This document shows positions 27,345 to 36,946 of a DNA stretch of 64,000 nucleotides, piece by piece. Under the pieces are notes generated by a model, which saw only the letters and a list, made by a program, of their open reading frames with translations, did not search any database and was not told the origin of the DNA. Position 1 is the stretch's first letter, and the number at the start of each line of letters is the position of its first letter. This stretch comes from Verrucomicrobiia bacterium (GTDB lineage Bacteria > Verrucomicrobiota > Verrucomicrobiia > Verrucomicrobiales > DEV007), in assembly GCA_030425385.1 (NCBI GenBank), contig JAUIAH010000005.1:62001-126000 (forward strand). Reading direction: 5' to 3'. A program made the translations under genes and the position numbers.

Positions 27345-27789
27345 GAATCGATTCGTGCAGCACATACCGGACTGTCTTGAGCCAGGCGTGCTGTATGTTT
27401 CAATGGAATTTGGAACTGCGGCTCATTGTTGCTGCTGCGGATGTGGCGAAGAGGTGGTGACACCGTTTTCTCCGACGGACTGGAAGATGATTTTCGATGG
27501 AGAATCGGTATCGCTAATGCCGTCCATCGGAAACTGGAACTCGCCTTGCCGTTCTCACTACTGGATCGAGCAAGGTGAAGTGTGTGAAGCGAAACCTTGG
27601 ACACCATGCCAGATTGATGCTGAACGACAACGAAACGTAGCAGCAAAGAGGGAGTATTATATCGAAACGGTAATCCAGGACGGAGAAATCAGTCCCAGCT
27701 CTCCAGCTGCCGTCGGTGAGACGTCGTTCTGGTCACGAATTAGATGTTGGCTCAGGCGTAGGCGGGCATCTCTGCGGGGGATATTCTGA
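27322..27789 (+). CDS. DUF6527-like protein of the Ubl operon
   Basis: The protein has 155 residues (start 27322 or 27325) and overlaps the E1 gene by about 20 bp. A cysteine cluster (HCCCCGCGEEVVTPFSPTDW) and a second Cys/His site (SPCRSHYWI) form a likely metal site and match the DUF6527 family as I remember it, which accompanies ThiF/multi-ubiquitin genes. The C-terminal 30 residues are basic (WSRIRCWLRRRRASLRG). Its biochemical role is not established to my knowledge; conjugation factor or target are both possible. Confidence 0.75.
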   Translation: MMQHRHLKNRFVQHIPDCLEPGVLYVSMEFGTAAHCCCCGCGEEVVTPFSPTDWKMIFDGESVSLMPSIGNWNSPCRSHYWIEQGEVCEAKPWTPCQIDAERQRNVAAKREYYIETVIQDGEISPSSPAAVGETSFWSRIRCWLRRRRASLRGIF

Positions 27790-27861
27790 TTGCAAAATCG
27801 TTGAAGATCTGTGGGTCGCCTTCTCGGTGCATTACAAACGTATCAGCACATTGCAGATCGA

Positions 27862-28221
27862 TTAAGCCGATCTCGCTTCGTCATTCTTGGTCCTGGGCGA
27901 AACATTTTTCCGGGCCAGCAGCCCACCCAAGCCAACCGTAGCGCGTCCCTTCTTATCGACGTAGTGCTGGGCTGCGATATGAATGTCGGCGTGACGGAGG
28001 AACCGACTGGCGGCGAACAATCCACTATTTTGACAGACAATGCTGCCCGCCTCCTTCCGCAGGGCGTGCATAGGTATCTGGTCATCGAAGCCGTTCTCTC
28101 TGAGCCAAGCCTTCAGGTGCTGGAAGACAAACATTGCTCGGTAGTGAGAGTAGTTCGAGCCCAGCTGGAGTGCGGTGGCGCTTTCGATGACGAACTCGCC
28201 CTTTGCCCGAGCGCGGAAGCC
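27862..28221 (-). pseudogene. tail of a second tyrosine recombinase (truncated duplicate)
   Basis: On the minus strand about 119 codons are almost identical to the C-terminus of the intact integrase 1 kb to the right: GFRARAKGEFVIESATA, HALRKEAGSIVCQNSGLFAA, SRFLRHADIHIAAQHYVDK. Only the last catalytic residues (HxxR, His, Tyr) remain; the core-binding part and the first catalytic Arg are absent. Upstream of position 28221 the match ends abruptly in unrelated sequence. It is a truncated copy from an earlier or tandem integration event. Confidence 0.88.
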
Positions 28222-28440
28222 GCCTTGGGTAAAGCCGCGGCGCAGTTCCCAGACGGTCCGATCAACTGGCAGGGTGTGGGACAAGTCAGAAATTCGCTGG
28301 GCGATGGGGAGTCATCGATTGAGGCTTACAAAAAGTGTCTCGCGCTCCAGCCACCTGATGGTGTCGCCGAGCAAGCCGAAGCTGGAATCAATCGCCACAC
28401 CGGACGCGACCTGCGGCCCAAGGATTCGCAAGGTAAGGAG
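28222..28440 (+). pseudogene. TPR-protein fragment (possible)
   Basis: In the plus-strand frame of this stretch about 60 residues resemble a tetratricopeptide repeat end: WQGVGQVRNSLGDGESSIEA then YKKCLALQPPDGVAEQAEAG. There is no start and no full repeat set, and it abuts the broken integrase tail. Best read as a scrap of a TPR gene left by recombination. Confidence 0.45.
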
Positions 28441-28738
28441 ATGCTACGCATGGACGCTGACAGACGCCGTGATGTACATGCGCGAAACCCTCGATGCCTT
28501 CGGGAAGATGTCTCCGGAGGAACTCCGCCTGGCCGCCTACGAACTCGCCATGGCCGGGCAATGCGGCCTGAACCTGAAAGACGCCGAGACCACCTACCAA
28601 CTGCGCTGCTTATCTGGAGAGTCTACCGCGATGCGCATCGTCAGCAGCATGTACGCCGCGTTCCAACTCATCATGCCGGGAACGGATGTGGGGATCGACC
28701 TCTCGCGGGAGTATCAGCTGGCCAAGACTGGCGGTTGA
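28441..28738 (+). pseudogene. C-terminal fragment of an unrecognised gene
   Basis: About 97 codons are open to the stop at 28738, including MYMRETLDAFGKMSPEELRL, AAYELAMAGQCGLNLKDAET and PGTDVGIDLSREYQLAKTGG. Amino-acid composition looks like real protein, but there is no proper start, and the fragment is in a different frame from the TPR scrap just upstream. I do not recognise the family. It may instead be a short intact gene starting at the Met at 28473. Confidence 0.45.
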
Positions 28739-28812
28739 TGGAACCGTTGGCTCCGATGTCGCTCGATCTTCTGATCGCCAAGTTAAGCGATTCCTGGAGA
28801 CTTCAGGGTTTG

Positions 28813-30150
28813 TCAGGCCGATTTCGCTCCGTCGGAATTCGATTTCAGCGATTGTCGGTCAACATTCGTGGCGAGCAAGCTTCCCAGTCCGACCGTCACG
28901 CGTTCCCGTTTGTCGACGTAGTGTTGGGCCGTGATATGAATGTCAGCGTGGCGAAGGAACCGGCTGGCGGCGAACAAGCCGCTATTCTGGCAGACAATGC
29001 TTCCAGCCTCCTTCCGAAGGGCGTGTAAGGGCTTCTGATCGTCGAGCCCGTTTTCGCGAAGCCAAGCGGTGAGTCGCTGGAAGACGAGCATCGCACGGTA
29101 GTGAGAGTAGCTCGAACCCAGTTGAGGCGCGGTGGCGCTTTCAATGACGAACTCTCCCTTTGCTCGCGCGCGGAAGCCGCGAAGCAAGTCGACGATCTCC
29201 GGGTCGATTTCCAGGACGCCCATGGACTGCTCGGTCTTCGGCACATGATAGGGCGTCGCCTCGATGCTGATGGTTCCAGAATCGAAATCGACCTGTCGCC
29301 AAAGGAGCGTATCGATCTCCTTTCGTCGCAGGCCTGCAAACAGGGCAAGGAGGAATGCTTTGTAGACTTCCAGGCGTAGCTCGAACTCAGAAACGCTCTC
29401 GTCCTCTCCCTTGGGCCCTCCCAGGCAGCTGCCCGCCTTACCGATCAACTCTTTGACGTCGATTCGGGACACGTATCGCATCGATGTTCTCGGGAACAAC
29501 GAGACCCCTGCAAGAGGAAGCGGCTCGGGAAGAATCAGCTCCTTGGAAATATAGGGTCGAATCTTCCGCCCAAAGAGTGCCTTGGACTTTCGCATAAAGC
29601 TGTTGGCGGTGATCTTCGCTGAACGTTGCTTTACGGGATCGTTCCCAGCGCGCTTCACGTAGTCGAGTTTCCAGCGGTGCACCTTTTGCGCATCAATTTG
29701 CTCAAGGTGAATCTGGTCAACATTCTCACGCCACTGCTTCATCACCGGTACGTGGCGGCTGGCAGGTCGATTGCCGGTGATGTCCCCCACGATCTTTCGG
29801 AACGACGTCGCGTAGTCTTGAAAGGTGCGAGCGCCGATGTCTGCGACCGCGCTTGCCTCCTCGATGTACTCTCCAACCGTCGCCGAACGCGGAGCCGCGA
29901 ACGACTCCGGCTTGAATTCGGCCAAGGTGGCTTCCCAACCGTTTGCCTGAAGGCTCAGATAGATCTTCTGTGCCCGCTTGGCTGCCGCATCTCTGTTAGG
30001 GGTCTGAAGAGGAAAGCGAACGCGCTTGCCACGGAAGGCAATCTGGACGGAGAAATCAGGGGAATATGTCCCTTTGGAAGACTTCGTTTTGCATACTTTC
30101 TCACGCCAGTAGCGAAGGTCGGATCGTGGGTAAGGTTTGTCTGAATTCAT
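28813..30150 (-). CDS. tyrosine recombinase / island integrase
   Basis: The protein has 445 residues. A core-binding region (about 100-190) is followed by a complete catalytic domain: Arg in ALFAGLRRKEIDTLLW, Lys region IEATPYHVPKT, HALRKEAG (HxxR), a His, and Tyr in AQHYVDK. The protein is longer than minimal integrases, with an N-terminal arm-type domain (VQIAFRGKRVRFPLQTPNRD). It is transcribed away from a tRNA-Leu fragment only ~170 bp upstream, the standard arrangement for an integrase beside its attachment site. It most likely inserted the island to its left. Confidence 0.93.
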   Translation of the reverse strand: MNSDKPYPRSDLRYWREKVCKTKSSKGTYSPDFSVQIAFRGKRVRFPLQTPNRDAAAKRAQKIYLSLQANGWEATLAEFKPESFAAPRSATVGEYIEEASAVADIGARTFQDYATSFRKIVGDITGNRPASRHVPVMKQWRENVDQIHLEQIDAQKVHRWKLDYVKRAGNDPVKQRSAKITANSFMRKSKALFGRKIRPYISKELILPEPLPLAGVSLFPRTSMRYVSRIDVKELIGKAGSCLGGPKGEDESVSEFELRLEVYKAFLLALFAGLRRKEIDTLLWRQVDFDSGTISIEATPYHVPKTEQSMGVLEIDPEIVDLLRGFRARAKGEFVIESATAPQLGSSYSHYRAMLVFQRLTAWLRENGLDDQKPLHALRKEAGSIVCQNSGLFAASRFLRHADIHITAQHYVDKRERVTVGLGSLLATNVDRQSLKSNSDGAKSA

Positions 30151-30151
30151 G

Positions 30152-30178
30152 GTGCACAGCTGTGCACATACTGTGCAC
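30152..30178. promoter_or_regulatory. GTGCAC palindrome at the integrase start
   Basis: A perfect 16-bp palindrome (GTGCACAGCTGTGCAC, 30152-30167) is followed by a third half-site TGTGCAC at 30172-30178. It abuts the integrase start codon. It could be an operator repressing integrase or an arm-type binding site for recombination. Confidence 0.6.
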
Positions 30179-30321
30179 TTTTGAGGTTCTGAACGTTTTC
30201 AACGTGAACCAAACTGAGCATTAAGTCAAACCCGTAAAATGCTTGCTATCATCAGGTTACAACCCAAATTGAGTGTAACTGCGCCTAACTAATTTCACCT
30301 GTTCTAACCCCCACTTTTTCA

Positions 30322-30373
<52 letters not shown>

Positions 30374-30548
30374 GCGCCCCCGTGAGATGGCGGCTATTTG
30401 TTAGGAGAATTGACGGTGCTCAGAAGGCTATGGGACCGCAAATGCCCGGCGGCAGATTAGAAAGTTCCTGACTTCCTGTGTGGCATTCCGTGAAAGGGGG
30501 TGACCACTCTCATTCTGTCACGATATCCCACCCAATTAGTCCCAGATC

Positions 30549-33500
30549 ATGACCCTTCACCGATCCCACCTTTCGACCTCTCACCACCCTGGGAGACTTC
30601 ATTTCTTTGTCGCTTTCGCCGTGGCCTTGGCCGTTTGCTCCCCGCTCGGAGCCTTGGCCCAAGACCCATCACCTCAAGAACAATACATGGTCGAAGTCAT
30701 CAATCGCGCCCGCGCCAATCCTACGGCAGAGGCCGCCAAGCATGGGATTACCCTGAATGAGGGCGTTCCTGCCTCCAAAGAAATTTCGACCTCACCGAAG
30801 GGCCCCTTGGCGTTCAACGCCAAGATCACTCAAGCGTCTGAGAATCACCTCGCTTGGATGAACAGCGCCAGCGGCGCGTTTTCCCATGTCTCCAAGGGAA
30901 GTGCCACAGGGGGAAATCAGCTGGAGCGGCTTCAGTATGTCGGTCTCCTCTTCATCGCTGGAAATGATCCCAACGCGACTGGACGCAACTGGGAAAACCT
31001 TGCTGCCGGCTATCCCACGGGTGCCGCTGGCGTCGACAAGTTGCATGAGATCCTGTTCGTGGATAAAAACGTCCCGAACCGTGGCCACCGGACCAACTTG
31101 ATGCAGGCAACCGCGAAGGAGATTGGCATCGCTCTTGGTGACACTTCCAAGATCCCCGGCATTTCCCCACCCATCCCCTACGGAGTCGTTCAGAACTTGA
31201 TGGAAGGTCCGCAGAATGGCGCCAAGCTCACCGGCGTTGCCATCGATGACAACGATGGGAACCAATTCTACACCGTCGGCGAGGGACTGGGTGACGTGGA
31301 CGTGGAAATCGTAGGCACCGAACTCAAGACCAAGACGTGGGCTGCGGGTGGCTACAACCTCGATATCAAATCGCTCACAGACGGCGCCACCTACACCGCA
31401 CGCTTCACACGCGATGGCAAGACCTTGGAAAAGCCATTCACGCACCGCGCTGGCACTAACGTGAAGGTCGATGCCTACGCCGCCGACTTCGCCGCGGCCC
31501 CTGTCGTCACCCCCGCCCCCACCATCACGGCCTTCACAGCCTCCTCCAGCGCCATCACCTGTGGTCAGGCCACGACTCTCTCATGGACCACCAAGGATGC
31601 GGCGATGGTGACCCTCAATGGGACCGATGTGACCAATGCCGGTGGCTCCATGCAAATGTCACCTAGCAAGGACACCAAGTACACCCTCACCGTTCAGAAC
31701 GAAACCGGGAACGCTAGCAAAGAGTTGAGCGTGGCTGTCAGTTTGTTAGCCGAGTTCTCCGCAAGCGCTTCGAACATCAATACCGGTGACTCCCTTTCTC
31801 TTTCCTGGAATGTGTGTCCCGGGGCCACGGTGGCGATTGCCCCTGGCTATGCGAATCTCGCAGCTGAAACCAATGCTCAAGGTGCCGGGAGCCTGAGTCT
31901 GAAACCCACCCAGGACACGACTTATACCCTAACGACCACCTACGAAGGCCAGACAGCCACGCAACAAGTCGCCGTGACCGTCAAACAACCTGTCGTGGTC
32001 GATCCGGATCCGCCTGTGGACCCACCGGTAACCGCTCCTAGCATTGCCTCCTTCGCCGCTGCCAAGAGTGCGATCACCTGTGGTGAGTCCACCCTGTTGA
32101 GTTGGAAGCTCACGGGCGGTGCGACATCAGCAACGATCACGGGCCTTGGCGACGTCCTCCCCATGACGAACGCGGAAGGCGACGGCTCTATCCAGGTATC
32201 GCCAGCCAGCACCACCCAGTATGCCTTGACGGTTGGGAACGAGGGCGGCAACGCCACCGCAAGCGCCCAAGTGCGGGTCAACTTGATTGTAGACCTGAGC
32301 GCGAACAGCACCAGCATCACCGAGGGTGACCCCGTTACCCTCACCTGGAATGTGTGCCCAGGGGCCACCGTCGCGATCACTCCTGGCTTTGCCAATCTCG
32401 CCGCCGAGACCAATGCCCAGGGCGCTGGTAGTATCAGCGTGAAGCCTAACACCGACACCACTTATACTCTCACCACCACCCTGGCAGGCACGACCGCAAC
32501 CGCCGCCGTCTCTATCGCCGTGAAGGTGGCAGAGGTAACTGAGTATGTGCAGCATTTCCAGGCTGCCAATGGCACCACCGATCTGGGTGACGGTTCTATT
32601 ATCTCCAGCAACGACGGCACCAATCAAGTGATCGATGGCGCGCTTCGGATGACACAATCCGGGACCGGCGACACGGCCTCTTCATTCGTCATCCCCGTCA
32701 CTGGCTTCCACAATGGCTGGACCGCGACCTTTGACTTTACCGTGACGCATACCGGTGACAACACGCCGGCCGATGGCTTCTCTTTCAACTACGGCGAGAT
32801 TCCCTCTGGAGCCAATTACGGTGATCCCGCAGAAGAAGGCTACGCCGCTGGGGTCCCGCATGTCTCCTTCCAAGTCGATACCTGGCAATGGGATGATCCG
32901 AATCAAGACGCCGGTCTTGGAATCGGTGTGAATGGTGAGGAATTTGTCAGGGAACCTGCCTGGGGCGAATATGCCAATTTCAAGCCTAGCGAAAGCGTCA
33001 GTGGCCAAGCAACCATCTCCTGGGATCCTGTGTTAGGCGCCAGTTTCGGAACCACTGGTCTCCGCACGAACGCAGCCTTCACTTCTGTGCCCACGTGGGG
33101 GTTCTCGGGAGACGCGGCCTACGGCTTCTCTATCCTCGCCCGCACCGGCGGCCACACCGAGACCGTTGAAATCGATAATTTGAGGATTGTCGCAGGGTCG
33201 GTGAGTGCCCCTCCCTTGGACTTACCCACGTTCCTGAAGACCTCGAAGGCACGGTCTCGTTTCACCAATAACCCCCACTCGCTCTACGCCTTCTGGGAAT
33301 TTGATGACATCGATAATGCGTTCAACGATATCGCGGTCGATAGCGTTGGCCTCACTGTGGGCAATCTTGCCGGTGCCGTGTTAACAGCCGATGCCGGAGG
33401 CCGCTCGGGCCAGCCTGGAGACCACGCACTCGACGTTTCTGGTGGCACCATGTGGACTTGGGGCGCCAAGGAAATGCTCTCCCTCAATCGCGCTCAAGCA

Positions 33501-34187
33501 CTCGATAAGGTGACCTTCTCCTTCTGGCAGAAGCTCAACAGCATCGCCGATACGGGCGTGATCTATGCCTGGGCAGACGAAACTGGAAACGCTGCTGGAG
33601 CTGAGGTGAACGCTCCTTGGGGAGATGGCGTCCTCTACTTCGCGACCAACGGCTGCTGCGACGATACTCAGAATATTGGTGGCAATCCTCCCGCTGGACA
33701 TGACTTCACGAGCGGCGGCTGGCATCATTATGCCTTTGTCAAAGATGGTCCGACCAAGTCCGTATGGGTGAATGGTGTGAAAGCCTTCGAAGGCCAGAAC
33801 ACGGCACCGCTTCCCTTCGGCTTTAACGAGCTATCGATCGGTGTCGACTATGGCGCAGGACCGCCTGACGGCCTTATCGATGAAGTGGCCATCTTCGCCT
33901 CTGCCCTGCCATCGGAAGCCATCGCCCAACTCGCTAGCGGCGCCAAAGCCACCAATCTCATTGGCGGCGGCGAACGCCCCGTCATCAGCCGTGTCACCGG
34001 TGATAAGAGTAAAGTCATCATTTCGCTCAAAGGCACTGCGGGTAAGACGTATACCGTCGAACACTCGATCGATATGCGTGCCTGGACCACCATCGGCTCC
34101 GGTCTCTCAGGTGACATTAATTACGAAGACACCAATGCCGGTCGTGTGGGAAGAGCCGGCGGCTACTACCGAGTCGTCGAAGACTAA
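30549..34187 (+). CDS. large secreted CAP-domain protein with Ig-like and lectin domains
   Basis: The protein has 1212 residues with a signal peptide (FFVAFAVALAVCSPLGALAQ). A CAP/SCP-type domain (about 45-220) has EQYMVEVINRARANP, a His in GAFSHVSKG, GRNWENLAAG and HRTNLMQ. A short beta domain and four Ig-like repeats (about 325-660) follow, each with SxxxITCG or SWNVCPGA; two are near copies (NLAAETNAQGAGS). Next come an L-type-lectin-like region (about 670-880) and a LamG-like domain (about 910-1130) with GGWHHYAFVKDG. The end is a 'YTVEHSIDM...YYRVVED' module. It is probably a surface adhesin or hydrolase. A strong terminator follows. Confidence 0.85.
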   Translation: MTLHRSHLSTSHHPGRLHFFVAFAVALAVCSPLGALAQDPSPQEQYMVEVINRARANPTAEAAKHGITLNEGVPASKEISTSPKGPLAFNAKITQASENHLAWMNSASGAFSHVSKGSATGGNQLERLQYVGLLFIAGNDPNATGRNWENLAAGYPTGAAGVDKLHEILFVDKNVPNRGHRTNLMQATAKEIGIALGDTSKIPGISPPIPYGVVQNLMEGPQNGAKLTGVAIDDNDGNQFYTVGEGLGDVDVEIVGTELKTKTWAAGGYNLDIKSLTDGATYTARFTRDGKTLEKPFTHRAGTNVKVDAYAADFAAAPVVTPAPTITAFTASSSAITCGQATTLSWTTKDAAMVTLNGTDVTNAGGSMQMSPSKDTKYTLTVQNETGNASKELSVAVSLLAEFSASASNINTGDSLSLSWNVCPGATVAIAPGYANLAAETNAQGAGSLSLKPTQDTTYTLTTTYEGQTATQQVAVTVKQPVVVDPDPPVDPPVTAPSIASFAAAKSAITCGESTLLSWKLTGGATSATITGLGDVLPMTNAEGDGSIQVSPASTTQYALTVGNEGGNATASAQVRVNLIVDLSANSTSITEGDPVTLTWNVCPGATVAITPGFANLAAETNAQGAGSISVKPNTDTTYTLTTTLAGTTATAAVSIAVKVAEVTEYVQHFQAANGTTDLGDGSIISSNDGTNQVIDGALRMTQSGTGDTASSFVIPVTGFHNGWTATFDFTVTHTGDNTPADGFSFNYGEIPSGANYGDPAEEGYAAGVPHVSFQVDTWQWDDPNQDAGLGIGVNGEEFVREPAWGEYANFKPSESVSGQATISWDPVLGASFGTTGLRTNAAFTSVPTWGFSGDAAYGFSILARTGGHTETVEIDNLRIVAGSVSAPPLDLPTFLKTSKARSRFTNNPHSLYAFWEFDDIDNAFNDIAVDSVGLTVGNLAGAVLTADAGGRSGQPGDHALDVSGGTMWTWGAKEMLSLNRAQALDKVTFSFWQKLNSIADTGVIYAWADETGNAAGAEVNAPWGDGVLYFATNGCCDDTQNIGGNPPAGHDFTSGGWHHYAFVKDGPTKSVWVNGVKAFEGQNTAPLPFGFNELSIGVDYGAGPPDGLIDEVAIFASALPSEAIAQLASGAKATNLIGGGERPVISRVTGDKSKVIISLKGTAGKTYTVEHSIDMRAWTTIGSGLSGDINYEDTNAGRVGRAGGYYRVVED

Positions 34188-34227
34188 CCTTCATCTCATC
34201 CATCTCACCAAGTCACATCGTATCATC

Positions 34228-34259
34228 GGGGCGCCTCTAAAGCAGGCGCCCCGTTTTTT
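34228..34259 (+). terminator. rho-independent terminator
   Basis: A 9-bp perfect stem (GGGGCGCCT at 34228-34236, AGGCGCCCC at 34244-34252) with a 7-base loop is followed by G and six T. It lies 40 bp after the CAP-protein stop. Confidence 0.93.
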
Positions 34260-34347
34260 CTGAGTGTGTCAGAAACCCCACATTTCCTCCTGACCTGCGG
34301 GCATGAATCTCGTGGTAGCCAGCAGCAAGCCCTCTTTCCATCCTCCC

Positions 34348-36813
34348 ATGAAACCCATTCTCGTCATCATCTCTCTCGCGCTCAGTTTGCCTGCACTCGC
34401 CATTGAGTGGCTGATTGAGCCTCTATCTCAGGATGAAACCCGCATCGCCTGGGCCACCGACACCTTCAAAGACTATGTGCTTGAGCATAGCCCGGATATG
34501 AAGACGTGGACGGAGGAAACGCCATTCAGCGCGACTGGGCTCACCTTTACCAAGAACTTCGACTTGGATGGCAACGATCGGATGTTTTATCGTCTCAAGG
34601 AGGCGGACATCACGCCGCCGACAGTGACGTCGACCTATCCCGCTGATGGGGACATCGCCATTCGCCCCACGCACCCCATTGTCGTTGAATTCTTTGACGA
34701 AACGGAAATCGATCCATCGACCTTCGAACTGACAATCACTGCGCCAGGGTTCACGGAAACCGTGACTATTGCGAATACAGGAAACGTAATAGTCAAAGAC
34801 TTCGAGTACTATTGCGCATTCATATATGAAGCGGATAGCGCCTTCGCCGCCATGGACGAGAGCGTTTCCGTTTCCGCAAAAGTGAGCGATATCCATAGCA
34901 ACGAACAGACCGTTACTTGGTCGTTCCAAACGCAATTGGAAACCATTCTAAAAGCCAATACGTTCGTCTTCGGGGGAGTAGAGGCTCAGGGTCTTGGGCA
35001 AGCTCTGGACCCAGATGATATCTATATGAAGGAAAGACTTGGCCAGGCGATCGTGAATGGCAGGGAGACTTGGGAGATTGCTTTAGTGGATCCTACCGGC
35101 GTGCTCATCGTGGGCGATGACCTGATCGACGCGCAGGCAATCCACGGTCGATTGAGCGTGGGTGACCAGATCATGAATACCACGACCAAATTTCTTCATC
35201 AGGTATTCACCAAGAGGATCACGGCAATTGGACAACTCCTCACAGATACCGATCCAGACACAGGAGATCCGATCTATGGGTTTATCATCCAAGCGGCTGA
35301 TATCGCGATCGATGAATGCTTCGACCAGCTTTCCTGCAGCATTGATGCTGCAGCTATCCGGTTTGATGTCATCGAGTTTGAAGATGAAGATAACGAAGGC
35401 AATCCATTATACTTCTGGGAACTCGATGTGACCTCGGAAGAGGATCTCGAGAACGATCCCGGTGACGCGCTCTTGCAGAACCCAGACGTCGCGCGTCTTG
35501 GGGCCTTGGTGGAGAAGTTTGGCAACAAGATCGGCAAGACGGTCGAGAAGGGATTCAACAAAGTGAAGGACGCTGTGGAGAGTGGTGTTCGCCGTGGCGC
35601 CAATGCGGTGAAGAATGTGGTGCGCCGTCTAACCACGATTAACCGGACATTCTCCTCTCCCAATTTCACTGCCCGTCTGGATTTCAATCCTACCTTCACC
35701 GTCTCGGCCTCGGGAGCCATCGGAGGAAATGGGACTGTGCAAGGATCCATTGAGGCCGGGCTGACTGAGAGCTATTTCCAGGTCAGCAGCAATGTGACTG
35801 GTCATCTGGAGAAGCGCCTTCTTGGGGGAGGCCGGGCGCGTGCACGGGTGACCGTCACTCCTGCCATCGAAGCGCAGTGCAAGCCGTTCATTCAGGCCAA
35901 TATCACGGGAACGTATGAGAAGAGTCTGGAAATCATTCCCAAGAAAGTCATTGGGAACTATCATATTCCCGTCGGACCCATTTCCATTCCAGTGACAGCG
36001 AGTGCAGGGGTTGACTTTGAGCTGAGTGGCGAGGCATCGCTCACGGGAAGGGCGGAAACAGGGTTTCGCTATGATAAGAGCATGAGCTTCACCTATTCGT
36101 TCGACAATCAGCGATCCAACCGGCACGAAACGAAATGGAGTATCACCGGTGGCGGCTTTCAGAAACTCCCGTTGGACCTGAATGCTAGTGGCGAAGTCAC
36201 CGTGAAGGCTGCTTTAAAGCCCTATCTGAATGCCGGGTTTGGCTATCAAACGAGCGTTAGCTTTGCCAATCTGGCGGCTGGCCTCCGTGCTGAACTCGAG
36301 CCTTACGCACAGATCAAGGGAACCGTCGAGGGAAGCTACCATAGTGACAGGATCGTCGAAGCGACCCTCACAGGGAAACTATGTGCGGAAGCGGGTTTGG
36401 ACTTCGGTATTGGCTATTTCTACAATCTCTTCGGGTTTGAGGGGAGCGACACCCCTCTCACCCTCCCCATTGTTCCAGCGATCGAGCTCTTCTGCGTGGA
36501 ACTCGGCTATGATCTCGCCATTGCCGTTCTCGTGGGCAGGGAGTGCAAGACGAAACTCGGTGCGGACATCGTGTGCGCCCCGGACACGCCGAGCGCCATT
36601 GCCTCCAACTTGAGACAACTGAGTTACCAGTGGATCAAACGATCCGGCAGTGTGTTTGATCCCGACACCCCGATCCCGGGGCAGAATTCACGAGAACTCC
36701 GACTGGGCACGGCGACCGATTACCATCGAGACGATGTGTGGCCCTACTACAAGGTCGAGATCTCAGACGGTGTCACGACGAGAGAACAAAGTTTCAAACT
36801 CACCGTCGAGTAG
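34348..36813 (+). CDS. large secreted protein with Ig-like domain, function unknown
   Basis: The start at 34348 gives a clean signal peptide (MKPILVIISLALSLPALA); the frame extends upstream to 34303. The protein has 821 residues. After a 'YVLEHSPDMKTW' module, an SbsA/Big_5-type Ig-like domain follows (TPPTVTSTYPADGDIAIRPT). The middle carries a charged helical stretch (KIGKTVEKGFNKVKDAVESG). The C-terminal half is a long repetitive beta region with alternating pattern (GNGTVQGSIEAGLTESYFQV), which suggests a beta-solenoid or barrel-like fold. No enzyme motif is seen. Confidence 0.75.
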   Translation: MKPILVIISLALSLPALAIEWLIEPLSQDETRIAWATDTFKDYVLEHSPDMKTWTEETPFSATGLTFTKNFDLDGNDRMFYRLKEADITPPTVTSTYPADGDIAIRPTHPIVVEFFDETEIDPSTFELTITAPGFTETVTIANTGNVIVKDFEYYCAFIYEADSAFAAMDESVSVSAKVSDIHSNEQTVTWSFQTQLETILKANTFVFGGVEAQGLGQALDPDDIYMKERLGQAIVNGRETWEIALVDPTGVLIVGDDLIDAQAIHGRLSVGDQIMNTTTKFLHQVFTKRITAIGQLLTDTDPDTGDPIYGFIIQAADIAIDECFDQLSCSIDAAAIRFDVIEFEDEDNEGNPLYFWELDVTSEEDLENDPGDALLQNPDVARLGALVEKFGNKIGKTVEKGFNKVKDAVESGVRRGANAVKNVVRRLTTINRTFSSPNFTARLDFNPTFTVSASGAIGGNGTVQGSIEAGLTESYFQVSSNVTGHLEKRLLGGGRARARVTVTPAIEAQCKPFIQANITGTYEKSLEIIPKKVIGNYHIPVGPISIPVTASAGVDFELSGEASLTGRAETGFRYDKSMSFTYSFDNQRSNRHETKWSITGGGFQKLPLDLNASGEVTVKAALKPYLNAGFGYQTSVSFANLAAGLRAELEPYAQIKGTVEGSYHSDRIVEATLTGKLCAEAGLDFGIGYFYNLFGFEGSDTPLTLPIVPAIELFCVELGYDLAIAVLVGRECKTKLGADIVCAPDTPSAIASNLRQLSYQWIKRSGSVFDPDTPIPGQNSRELRLGTATDYHRDDVWPYYKVEISDGVTTREQSFKLTVE

Positions 36814-36946
36814 TACTCCGGTAAGCACGGCCCTTGCCGCCATCCTCACGGTTCTTGTGGTTCCGAGTGTTTTTAAGGTGAACTAGGCTGCATGTCATGG
36901 TAGACGCGTTCAATGCTACTCAACTCGATTTCGACTCCGTGTTAGG

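Noticed and set aside
27811-29028. Long plus-strand frame of about 405 codons
   Set aside because: Most of it is antisense to the integrase tail copies, which are clearly coding on the minus strand; only the short TPR-like stretch (28222-28440) looks protein-like.
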